Assembly: GCA_007571355.1 (NCBI GenBank)
Contig: RKRO01000366.1
Span: 1-17,459, forward strand
DNA length: 17,459 nt
Reading direction: 5' to 3'
From: Candidatus Poribacteria bacterium
GTDB lineage: Bacteria > Poribacteria > WGA-4E > WGA-3G
The notes under the pieces are model-generated. The model ran no database searches, was not told the DNA's origin, and saw nothing but the letters and a program-made list of their open reading frames with translations. The translations under genes and the position numbers were made by a program. Shown in pieces: positions 1 through 7,636 of this stretch. Every line of letters begins with the position of its first letter. Within the stretch, counting starts at the first letter, position 1.

Positions 1-1
1 C

Positions 2-1135
2 ACAGATGCGATTACTTCAGTTGCCTTCAGCCCCGATAATCGGACCCTTGCAAGCAGCAGTGAGGATACCACAGTGCTGTGGGATGTTGTTACTGACACC
101 CACAAAGCAACCTTCACCGGACATACAGATATCGTTGTGAGTGTTGCATTTAGCCCGGATGGCAGTCTCCTTGCAAGTGGTAGCGACGATAACACCATAA
201 TTCTATGGGATATTGACACTGGCGAACCGAGAACCACCATCGTTGCACACACGACCGGGGTTAATGATGTCGTGTTCAGTCCAGATGGTAGAACCCTCGC
301 AAGCTGTGGCTATCGGAATGATACCACCGTGAAGCTTTGGGATGTTGATACAGGCGCGCTTAAAACTCACTTCTTTGGACATCTGTATGGTATCACTGAA
401 GTTGCATTTAGTCCAGATGGTCAGACACTAGCAAGCTGCGCTTGGGACGGTATAGTGTTTCTGTGGTATCTGAACCCAGACATAGGCGTTAGGTTATCTA
501 ATGCCTACGAAACCCCACAACCTGTTGAAGATGTAAATCGTGATGGTGTCGTAGACCTCCAAGATTTGGTTTTTGTTGCCTCACAATTCGGGCAACCTGG
601 GGTAGAAAACGGGGCAGATGTTAACGGGGATGGGACTGTTGATATAACCGACATCTTGTTAGTTGCTGGTGCCCTTGCGATGGATAACGGTGCCCCATCC
701 GCACATTCGCGGTCAATAGAAGTGCTTACCGCCGCGGAGGTAGAACAGTGGTTAAGGCAAGCACAGCAAGTTAAGGACAAGGCACCTATTTTCCAAAAAG
801 GTATCGGAGTCCTTCAAAGCCTCCTAACTGTGCTAACCCCGAAAGAGACAGCACTGCTGCCCAACTACCCAAACCCGTTTAATCCAGAAACCTGGATACC
901 GTATCAGTTAGCAGAGACGGCAGATGCGACAATTCGCATCTATGCAGCGAGTGGAGAATTGATGCGGACGCTGATATTACGGAGACGACCTGCGGGTGTT
1001 TATCAAAGTCGTGATCAGGCGGCGTATTGGGATGGTAAAAACGCACTTGGAGAATCTGTTGCAAGCGGTATCTATTTCTATACGCTGTCGGCAGGCAAGT
1101 TCACGGCAACACGCCGGATGGTCATACAGAAATGA
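2..1135 (+). CDS. Secreted WD40 / dockerin / YPNPFNP C-terminal-module protein (5' partial)
   Basis: The reading frame is open to the left edge, so the N-terminus is outside the window; an internal GTG at 74 is not a credible start because it falls inside a WD40 blade. Four WD40 units are visible, each of the VAFSPDG..LAS...LWD type, followed by a dockerin-like pair of calcium loops (DVNRDGVVDLQDL and DVNGDGTVDITDI). A linker follows (EQWLRQAQQ..), then a roughly 85-residue C-terminal module with YPNPFNPETWIPYQLAE and a GIYFYTL...ATRRMVIQK end. Such endings resemble FlgD-Ig-like or type IX sorting domains and are typical of Poribacteria proteins. Likely role: extracellular or surface beta-propeller for protein or ligand binding; no catalytic residues are seen. 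The next gene, 16 bp downstream, is a close paralogue. The domain call is firm; the specific function is unknown. Confidence 0.9.
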   Translation, partial: TDAITSVAFSPDNRTLASSSEDTTVLWDVVTDTHKATFTGHTDIVVSVAFSPDGSLLASGSDDNTIILWDIDTGEPRTTIVAHTTGVNDVVFSPDGRTLASCGYRNDTTVKLWDVDTGALKTHFFGHLYGITEVAFSPDGQTLASCAWDGIVFLWYLNPDIGVRLSNAYETPQPVEDVNRDGVVDLQDLVFVASQFGQPGVENGADVNGDGTVDITDILLVAGALAMDNGAPSAHSRSIEVLTAAEVEQWLRQAQQVKDKAPIFQKGIGVLQSLLTVLTPKETALLPNYPNPFNPETWIPYQLAETADATIRIYAASGELMRTLILRRRPAGVYQSRDQAAYWDGKNALGESVASGIYFYTLSAGKFTATRRMVIQK

Positions 1136-1151
1136 ATCGGAGACTTAACTG

Positions 1152-3680
1152 ATGAAAACGATGCAATTTCCAATTTTAATATTACTCCTCATTTCAATCT
1201 TCTTTCCTCTAAACGCCTTTGCTCAGGATTATACACAATGGGGTTTACCTGACGGTGCCAAAATGAGACTGGCGAAAGGTGGAGTGTATGGTAATATAGT
1301 CTTTTCGCCAGATAGTACGCTGCTTGCCGTTTCAAGTGACATCGGTATTTGGATCTATGATGGACACACAGGCCGAGAACTGAATCTGCTTACAACGCGT
1401 ACAGGAAGTGTTTCGAGTGTCGCGTTTAGTCCGGATGGTAAAATGCTCGCCGGCAGTATTTCACACGAATTTTATCTGTGGGACGTTGCCACAGGCGAAC
1501 ACAAAGCCACTCTCACAGGACATACAGCCGACATTACAAGTGTCGCGTTCAGTCCAGATAACAAAACGCTCGCGACCGGTGGAAACGAGAAGGAAGGAAC
1601 GCTCCGGCTTTGGGATGTTAACACAGGGGTGCTTAAATCGACATTCGCTGGACATACGGACGGTATCTCAAGCATAGCATTCAGTCCGGATGGGAACACA
1701 CTTGCAAGTAGCGGAAGTTGGCAAGACGAAACGGTGAAACTTTGGGATGTTGCCGCCGGTACCCTCAGAGCAACGTTCACCGGACATGCAAGCGGCATCA
1801 GGAGTATTGCGTTTAGTCCGGATGGAAACACACTTGCTAGTGGTGGCGACTGGTTGGACCACACAGTTCGACTCTGGGATGTTAACAGTGGTGAACTAAA
1901 AGCAACGCTCATAGGGCACATGGGCGAGATTAAGAGTGTCGCGTTTAGTCCCGATGGGAATACAATCGCAAGTGGCAGTGAAGATAGGACAGTATGTTTA
2001 TGGGACGTTGTGAGTGCCTCTTATAAGAACGTACTCTTAGCACATAGAGGCCCTGTCTCAAGTGTCGCGTTTAGTCCGGATAGTAGAACGCTCGCAAGTA
2101 GCAGTTCGGATGGCACCCTACTGCTGTGGGATGCTGTGAGTCTCAAAAGCAGAGCGACAATCACTGGGCATGTGACAGGTTTCTCACGTATTGCGTTCAG
2201 TCCGGATGGTCGAACGCTTGTGAGTGGGAGTTGGGACCGAACCGTCCGACTCTGGGATACCACTACCGGTACCAACAGTGCCATTCTCGCTGGACATATA
2301 GGGCCCATTGCATCCGTTGCGTTCAGTCCGGATGGTCGAACGGTTGCCAGTTGCAGTGATATAACTGTTATCAACGGCTGGTTCGTACGTGACTACACAG
2401 TAAGGTTATGGGATGCAGCCACAGGCACACATAAGATGACCCTCATTGGACATAAGGATCGTATTTATGATGTCGCGTTTAGCCCCGATGGTCGCATGCT
2501 TGCCAGTTGCGCAGGGAGGTATGATAAGAATGTGTGTCTGTGGGATACCGACACAGGGAACCCCTTGGCGACGCTGGCGGGTCATAAAGACGGGGTCCGC
2601 AGTGTAGCGTTCAGTCCTGATGGGAAGACACTCGCAAGTGGAAGTTCAAGGGAAATACATCTGTGGGATATGCCCAGTAGACAGCAAAAAGCACTGCTCA
2701 CTGGGCATAGAAATACAATTTGGACGCTCGCGTTCAGCCCGGATGGCAAAACGCTCGCAAGTGGTGGTAGGGATCAAGATGTGTATTTATGGGATGTTGA
2801 GACTGGCGAGCACAAGATCGCTCTCACAGGACATACAGACAGAATTACTAGCGTAGCATTCAGCCCGGATGGCAAAACGCTCGCGAGTAGCGGAGGTTGG
2901 CGAGACAGAACAGTGCGCCTATGGAATCCCATCAGTGGGGAGCTTAAATCGACTTTCATAGGATATGCCGGCAGTAACAGCATCGTTTTCAGTCCGGATG
3001 GCAACACCCTCGCCGTTGCTGACTATGGCGGGGTAATACTCCTATGGAAACTTGGAACTACAGAGGCATTACTGCTACCGACGTTGGAAGTAGATGTGAA
3101 CGGTGATGGTGTTGCAGATATTCGCGATTTGGTGCTTGTCGCTGCTAACTTCGGACAAACGGGGCCAAATGCCGCCGATGTGAACGACGACGACGTTGTT
3201 GACATTGCGGATCTCATCGAAGTCGCTGCTGTACTGGAGAATGCGGCAGCTGCTCCATCTCTTCCGATGCTTAAGGTAGAAAATGTGCAACAGTGGCTAA
3301 CGCAAGCACAGCAATTAGATTTGACAGATGCAACGTTACAAAGCGGTATTCACTTCCTTGAGCAGTTACTGTGGACGTTAGCACCAACAGAAACAGTATT
3401 GTTGCCTAACTACCCGAATCCATTCAACCCAGAGACATGGATACCATATCAATTAGCAGAACCTGCGAATGTGGCACTACGCATCTACTCCGCCAATGGA
3501 AAATTGGTTCGTACGCTGGTGTTAGGATATCAGTCTGCCGGTATTTATCAGGATCAGAGCCGTGCAGTGTATTGGGATGGTAAGAATGAACTTGGTGAAC
3601 CTGTTGCCAGTGGTATCTATTTCTATACATTGACAGCAGGAAATTTCGCAGCAACGCGAAAAATGTTAATACGGAAATAG
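1152..3680 (+). CDS. Secreted 14-blade WD40 protein with dockerin pair and YPNPFNP C-terminal module
   Basis: An 842-residue protein. The start is ATG with CGGAG (1138-1142) 9 nt upstream. A Sec signal peptide follows (MKTMQFPILILLLISIFF..NAFAQ). I count 14 consecutive WD40 units, enough for two seven-bladed propellers. After them come two calcium-loop repeats of dockerin type (DVNGDGVADIRDL, DVNDDDVVDIADL) around residues 650-690, a VQQWLTQAQQ linker, and the C-terminal module with YPNPFNPETWIPYQLAE and a GIYFYTL...ATRKMLIRK end. Linker and C-terminal module are clearly homologous to those of the gene upstream, so the two are tandem paralogues, probably co-transcribed (16 bp apart). Probable role: exported binding scaffold at the cell surface. 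The dockerin-like loops could bind calcium and perhaps a cohesin partner, but no partner is visible here. Confidence 0.93.
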   Translation: MKTMQFPILILLLISIFFPLNAFAQDYTQWGLPDGAKMRLAKGGVYGNIVFSPDSTLLAVSSDIGIWIYDGHTGRELNLLTTRTGSVSSVAFSPDGKMLAGSISHEFYLWDVATGEHKATLTGHTADITSVAFSPDNKTLATGGNEKEGTLRLWDVNTGVLKSTFAGHTDGISSIAFSPDGNTLASSGSWQDETVKLWDVAAGTLRATFTGHASGIRSIAFSPDGNTLASGGDWLDHTVRLWDVNSGELKATLIGHMGEIKSVAFSPDGNTIASGSEDRTVCLWDVVSASYKNVLLAHRGPVSSVAFSPDSRTLASSSSDGTLLLWDAVSLKSRATITGHVTGFSRIAFSPDGRTLVSGSWDRTVRLWDTTTGTNSAILAGHIGPIASVAFSPDGRTVASCSDITVINGWFVRDYTVRLWDAATGTHKMTLIGHKDRIYDVAFSPDGRMLASCAGRYDKNVCLWDTDTGNPLATLAGHKDGVRSVAFSPDGKTLASGSSREIHLWDMPSRQQKALLTGHRNTIWTLAFSPDGKTLASGGRDQDVYLWDVETGEHKIALTGHTDRITSVAFSPDGKTLASSGGWRDRTVRLWNPISGELKSTFIGYAGSNSIVFSPDGNTLAVADYGGVILLWKLGTTEALLLPTLEVDVNGDGVADIRDLVLVAANFGQTGPNAADVNDDDVVDIADLIEVAAVLENAAAAPSLPMLKVENVQQWLTQAQQLDLTDATLQSGIHFLEQLLWTLAPTETVLLPNYPNPFNPETWIPYQLAEPANVALRIYSANGKLVRTLVLGYQSAGIYQDQSRAVYWDGKNELGEPVASGIYFYTLTAGNFAATRKMLIRK
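1408..3002 (+). repeat. Tandem DNA repeat encoding WD40 blades (period about 120-140 bp)
   Basis: A core close to GTCGCGTTTAGTCCGGATGG recurs about every 120-140 bp, for example near 1420, 1540, 1670, 1800, 1935, 2065, 2195, 2320, 2475, 2605, 2730 and 2855. The repeats are conserved at the nucleotide as well as the protein level, especially over SPDG and LWDV. This suggests expansion by recombination or recent blade duplication, and marks a place where assemblies or copy numbers may vary between strains. Confidence 0.8.
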
Positions 3681-3694
3681 GAAGCCATCAGCCG

Positions 3695-4834
3695 TTAGCA
3701 GTCAGGTTGCCCTAACTTCACCAATGCGGCGATATCCGGTTCATCGCCTGCAAGTTTTGCGAAACTTCCATCCGTGATAGTGTGTCGAATCCCCCGCATT
3801 AAACTGATATAAAAATGTAGGTTGTGTAACGTGTGCAGTTGCGAGCCGAGGATCTCATTTTCGATGTGCAAATGTCGGAGATACGTCCGTGTGAAGTTTT
3901 GGCAGGTGTAACATGTGCATTCTGGATCTAACGGACTGAAATCCCATCTGTATTTCGAGTTACGGATGCGGATGATACCAGTTGTTGTAAAAAGCGAGCC
4001 GTTGCGTGCATTTCGGGTCGGCATAACGCAATCGAACATGTCAATCCCACATCGGACACCATAGACCAAATCTTCAGGTGTGCCGACTCCCATCAAATAA
4101 CGCGGCTTATTTTGGGGTAAGAGCGGGGAGACGTATGCAAGAGTCTCATACATCAAACCCTTTTCCTCGCCGACACTTAAACCGCCAATAGCATACCCCG
4201 GAAAACCGATTGAGACTGTACCCTCCACGCTCGCCTGGCGAAGGTCGCGTTCCATTCCGCCCTGCACAATGCCAAAGAGTAACTGATCCGAATTCTGGTG
4301 TGCATCTTTACACCGTGCCGCCCACCGCAACGTCATCTCCATTGAATTTTTGAGATATGCGTACGCGTTCGGTAAAGCGGGGCACTCGTCAAACGCCATG
4401 ATAATATCCGCACCGAGAGCATTCTGGATGTCGATGGATCGTTCGGGACTGATAAAGTGTTGGGTGCCGTCTATCGTAGACCGGAACGCCACGCCTTCCT
4501 CCGTAATCGTGCGTAGAGGACCGAGGCTGAAAACCTGAAATCCACCACTATCGGTCAAGATAGGGTACTGCCATCCCATAAACGCGTGTAAACCACCTGC
4601 CTCTTGGACAATCTCATGTCCGGGACGTAGGTAGAGGTGATAGGTGTTCGCAAGAATAATTTCCGCCCGAATCTGCTCAGAAAGCACCTGCGGGGTGCAA
4701 GCCTTCACCGTCCCGCGTGTCCCGACAGGCATAAATACCGGTGTATTCACAACACCATGCGCTGTGTGGAGTTTACCGACCCGGGCCGCAGTGGCGTTAT
4801 CTTGATGGATAAGTGTATAGGGGGAATCTGTCAT
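3695..4834 (-). CDS. tgt: Queuine tRNA-ribosyltransferase (tRNA-guanine transglycosylase)
   Basis: The enzyme exchanges guanine-34 in the anticodon of GUN-type tRNAs (Asp, Asn, His, Tyr) for the queuine precursor preQ1, in the cytoplasm. The 379-residue length matches the bacterial family (about 375). Visible motifs are MPVGTRGTVKA (35-45), the base-pocket DSGGFQVFSL (D95), FGIVQGG (187-193), and FDCVMPTRNARNG with the nucleophile Asp268. The zinc site is C306-x-C308-x2-C311 plus a histidine near 337. All key residues are present, so the gene looks functional. The ATG start lacks a clear Shine-Dalgarno sequence. The stop is only 14 bp from the convergent WD40 gene. No other queuosine genes are nearby; the gene is preceded by an 82-bp gap containing a palindromic repeat. 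Confidence 0.97.
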   Translation of the reverse strand: MTDSPYTLIHQDNATAARVGKLHTAHGVVNTPVFMPVGTRGTVKACTPQVLSEQIRAEIILANTYHLYLRPGHEIVQEAGGLHAFMGWQYPILTDSGGFQVFSLGPLRTITEEGVAFRSTIDGTQHFISPERSIDIQNALGADIIMAFDECPALPNAYAYLKNSMEMTLRWAARCKDAHQNSDQLLFGIVQGGMERDLRQASVEGTVSIGFPGYAIGGLSVGEEKGLMYETLAYVSPLLPQNKPRYLMGVGTPEDLVYGVRCGIDMFDCVMPTRNARNGSLFTTTGIIRIRNSKYRWDFSPLDPECTCYTCQNFTRTYLRHLHIENEILGSQLHTLHNLHFYISLMRGIRHTITDGSFAKLAGDEPDIAALVKLGQPDC

Positions 4835-4846
4835 GTAGGGTTATCC

Positions 4847-4910
4847 GTTACCAGTTACCAGAAAGAGACGCTTGAACTATCCGAAACATCTTTCACTGGT
4901 TCCTGGTAAC
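4847..4910. repeat. Imperfect intergenic palindrome, copy 1 of a small repeat family
   Basis: Arm GTTACCAGTTACCAG (4847-4861) pairs with CTGGTTCCTGGTAAC (4896-4910), 13 of 15 positions matching, and AAAGA/TCTTT extend the stem inward around a loop of about 25 nt. It fills most of the gap between the PPC-protein stop and the tgt start. It shares the blocks AAAGAG, GCTTGA, GGTTCCT and GTAACTT, in order, with the palindrome at 9120-9193. No T-tract follows on either strand, so it is not a standard intrinsic terminator. Confidence 0.65.
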
Positions 4911-4916
4911 TTCTTT

Positions 4917-7415
4917 TTAATGGATAATCTTCGCATTAAGGACAGGACTGTCCTGTACAAACGGTTTGCCGTTGATTGTGGCAGATCCTCGGAATCTGAA
5001 CTGATAGGTCTTATCTTCCAAGGAACCGATAGCTTTCAGCGGTACTTGAACTTCGGTTTCATTTACAGGAATCGTAACAACTTCCGTGGTGAAACCTTCT
5101 GGCAAACCGATGGGTGTCAACGTGACAACATCCGTAAAACCGCCTTGACGGACGACTGTTAGCGTGAGCATCGCCTCTTTTGTCACCGGAGCTTCGTTTT
5201 CTGTCGTTTCGGTATCCGCAGTTGGGTTCGCCGCAATCGCCAGAGTGTCCGCTTGTGCGTTGGCGTTTGCGGCGCTGTTTGCAGCAACTGTTGTAGGGAA
5301 GACGATACTAAAACGTAAAGGTTCTACGGTTACAATGAAGGGTGCCTCAAGGATCGTCAACGGAATAGCAGGTGTTGATTGACTCACCGTCTCTCCGTTA
5401 ACGCTCGCTGTGCCAACGACGGAAATATAGTTGATACCGGGTGGCGGCACAACGGAGAACTGTTCCCTTCGTTCAAAGCTTCCGGCTCTTACCGAGAGGA
5501 CTGCCTCGTTTTTACCTGCGGCAATACTGACAGCTGCTGCGGTCACACGGGGAGGCAACCCGACAACTGAAAGCCTGATGGGACCTGTGAAGTCATCGCG
5601 CTTACTCGCTGTCACATGGAGATTAACTGTTTTATTATGTGTAACACTCGCACTAATCTCAGCAAGCGTCAACGTGAATTCGGGTGCTTCCATCACGGTT
5701 AGGAGCATCGGAGAAGGTGCAGCAATCCGTTCCACCTGACGACTCCCGACAGCACTAACACCTGCCACGGAGAACGGCATCAGACCGAGGGGGGCATCCC
5801 ACGGGGCTGTTACTGTGATGACGGCCTGGTTTTTTCCGACTTCAATGACAGCAGGACTCACGTCAAATGTTCTCGGCAGTGTAGGACAGTGTAAGCGGAT
5901 AGGACCGCTGAGTCTATCAAGGCGGCTAACGTTAACCTGCATGGTAAAAGTACCACCACGGCTGACGCGCGGACTATCTAAACCGGATGGACGATTCTGG
6001 CTGTCAAGCACGACCGCACTGAGCGTGAAGTCCGGTTCCAACGGATGGATATGCAAGCGATATGAATAAGCACTCCCACCTTGGTTGTTCAGGTCTCGGA
6101 TAGCAATGGAATATTTCCCTACCTGCGTGAAGTTTCGCTCAATACGTGCATCGGTACCGCTGGCATCATCGTTGACCGCCAAAACCTGGTCGTTCTCAGC
6201 ACCGTAAAGCGTGAGAAGGGCATCTAATTGCGATGAGAGTCTCAGTGCTTCCACTTCGAAAACGAGAAGTTGCGGCGTTTTTATCTCAAACGAAAACCGA
6301 TCAACATCACCCGTTTTGTCAATTTTTCCGTTGATTGTTATCGGCGTGTTTACAGCGTTCGCTTTTTCAGCAGCATCGTTGGGTTCACTTTCCATCAGTT
6401 CTACCAAACGACCGATAGAAAATGGCTGTGGATTGCTTGCCAATCCAGAAGGTGTTTTTACGCGTAGTGTTTGGGCACCTGTCGGTGTTTCAGCATCTAT
6501 CGAAACCTGGATCGCGTTCACATTTTCGAGATTCGCGCCGGTGACAGCAATCGTATTGTCTGTTCCGCGTCGTCCCCCGAGCGGAAAAATTGTCTCAAGG
6601 TACGGTAACTCACCGATACTCAAACGATAACGAAATCCACCGCCACCTTTGTAACGGATGTCTCGGATATGGAGTGTGTATTTACCTGCTTCAAGTGCGG
6701 TGTAATCGAGGAATGAATCCAACCCACTGCCGTGTCCACTGTTCGCCACTTCAGCCCCGTTGGGGTCTTGCAGCACGAGATACGAATCCAATGGGGAACC
6801 GATACGTTGTGCCGTTACTTCACAGATAAGTCGTGCATTCTTCTTCAGGTTAAAACTAAAACTGTCCTTGTCATCAATGGAGGCAATCACACCATTGACT
6901 GTGACAGGCAGCTCCAACGAGTTTGACATTTCGGTCTTTTCAACCGTCTCGTTTTCGTTGACTTCCGGCAGGTTACCAACAACAAAATTTTGCGCGTTGG
7001 AAACACCATAAGGCGTGACGATTCGGACCTGTTGTATGCCCAACGGTGCATCCGGATCAATCGTCAAAGAGGCGACTAACCGCACATCGGTCGGGACACG
7101 TCCAGAGATACCAATGCCATTAAACAGAACCGCTGCTTGCTGGGTCGCCTGCCTGATCTCCGCGGTGATGCCGCTCCCGCTGAACCACACAGCTGTTGCT
7201 GTGTCAAGGTTCTTACCAGTTAGGATCACTTCTACGTTTTGTCCCTGTTGCGCCCCTTGTACGGAGATGCTCGATAGCGCGGGGACAACCTGGGCATTCG
7301 CGTAATTCACCGCTGTAAAAAAAATAGACAAGAAAAGGAAACAGTACTTGACTGGAAGTCGAAGAGCAGACAAACTGACGCGTCTCCACAATATCCGAAA
7401 TAACTTGTTAGGCAT
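4917..7415 (-). CDS. Secreted protein with IPT/TIG-like segments and two PPC domains
   Basis: An 832-residue exported protein. The start is taken at ATG 7415 because the preceding bases AAGGTGATC match the 16S anti-Shine-Dalgarno complement almost perfectly; an upstream in-frame GTG at 7424 lies inside that site. An arginine-rich N-terminus and hydrophobic stretch (YCFLFLSIFFTAV..ANAQ) form the signal peptide. An IPT/TIG-like unit follows, then a PPC domain (about residues 165-280: DSFSF.., SYLVLQDPNG, GKYTLHIRD). A second TIG-like unit leads to a second PPC domain (about 350-455: DRFSFEI, LLTLYG, GKYSIAIRD), and Ig-like beta-rich segments continue to the C-terminus. No protease or other catalytic motif is visible, so a surface or periplasmic binding role is likely. 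It lies downstream of the DUF1501 and DUF1549 genes, its usual neighbours. Confidence 0.85.
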   Translation of the reverse strand: MPNKLFRILWRRVSLSALRLPVKYCFLFLSIFFTAVNYANAQVVPALSSISVQGAQQGQNVEVILTGKNLDTATAVWFSGSGITAEIRQATQQAAVLFNGIGISGRVPTDVRLVASLTIDPDAPLGIQQVRIVTPYGVSNAQNFVVGNLPEVNENETVEKTEMSNSLELPVTVNGVIASIDDKDSFSFNLKKNARLICEVTAQRIGSPLDSYLVLQDPNGAEVANSGHGSGLDSFLDYTALEAGKYTLHIRDIRYKGGGGFRYRLSIGELPYLETIFPLGGRRGTDNTIAVTGANLENVNAIQVSIDAETPTGAQTLRVKTPSGLASNPQPFSIGRLVELMESEPNDAAEKANAVNTPITINGKIDKTGDVDRFSFEIKTPQLLVFEVEALRLSSQLDALLTLYGAENDQVLAVNDDASGTDARIERNFTQVGKYSIAIRDLNNQGGSAYSYRLHIHPLEPDFTLSAVVLDSQNRPSGLDSPRVSRGGTFTMQVNVSRLDRLSGPIRLHCPTLPRTFDVSPAVIEVGKNQAVITVTAPWDAPLGLMPFSVAGVSAVGSRQVERIAAPSPMLLTVMEAPEFTLTLAEISASVTHNKTVNLHVTASKRDDFTGPIRLSVVGLPPRVTAAAVSIAAGKNEAVLSVRAGSFERREQFSVVPPPGINYISVVGTASVNGETVSQSTPAIPLTILEAPFIVTVEPLRFSIVFPTTVAANSAANANAQADTLAIAANPTADTETTENEAPVTKEAMLTLTVVRQGGFTDVVTLTPIGLPEGFTTEVVTIPVNETEVQVPLKAIGSLEDKTYQFRFRGSATINGKPFVQDSPVLNAKIIH

Positions 7416-7418
7416 TTC

Positions 7419-7427
7419 GATCACCTT
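7419..7427 (-). promoter_or_regulatory. Extended Shine-Dalgarno site deciding the start of the PPC-protein gene
   Basis: On the - strand the sequence is AAGGTGATC, followed by GA and then ATG at 7415. It matches the extended complement of the 16S rRNA tail (AAGGAGGTGATC) over its distal half. The in-frame GTG at 7424 is part of this ribosome binding site, so it is unlikely to be the real start. Confidence 0.7.
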
Positions 7428-7434
7428 TTTTATA

Positions 7435-7628
7435 TTTCCTTGCGGTTTGGTAAGGTAGATCAGTCATTTTCACGTTCCACTCCATAGATCCGCTTTCCAT
7501 TTCATTACAAGTTGCGTTTCTTGTTTTTCTCAAAACTGTCGTCCGTAATGTAATGGTTTTCACTGGGAAGCAGGATCCTTTGCGCTAACCTTTGAAAGAA
7601 CACATCTACCTGATTAACCGCAAGGAAA
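7435..7628. mobile_element. MITE-like 194-bp element with terminal inverted repeats
   Basis: The left end (7435-7460) begins TTTCCTTGCGGTT and ends AGGTAGAT. The right end (7604-7628), read on the other strand, begins TTTCCTTGCGGTT and ends AGGTAGAT; only the 4-5 nt between differ. Similarity continues outward (AT-rich TATAAAAA versus CTTAAAAA) and inward (GATCCGCTTTCC versus GATCCTGCTTCCC; CATTACA on both arms). The whole gap between the DUF1501 stop and the PPC-gene start is thus close to one long imperfect palindrome. There is no ORF and no convincing target-site duplication. A non-autonomous element or large structured intergenic repeat fits best; a long regulatory hairpin is the alternative. 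Confidence 0.65.
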
Positions 7629-7636
7629 CTTAAAAA

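Noticed and set aside
1472..1921. Antisense ORFs across the WD40 genes, such as 1472-1921 and 2021-2374
   Set aside because: They are mirror images of the repeated WD40 codons, with low-complexity repetitive translations and no ribosome sites.
1408..3002. CRISPR-like regularly spaced repeats
   Set aside because: The repeats are in-frame WD40 codons within one ORF, and the period varies with blade length; there are no unique spacers or cas genes.
3681..3716. Bidirectional terminator or repeat between the convergent WD40 and tgt genes
   Set aside because: The gap is only 14 bp. A CAGCCGTTAGCAGTCAGG-like run crosses the tgt stop and has the feel of a dispersed repeat, but with one copy here it cannot be supported.
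7416..7424. GTG 7424 as the start of the PPC-domain gene
   Set aside because: It falls within the ribosome binding sequence AAGGTGATC that serves ATG 7415.
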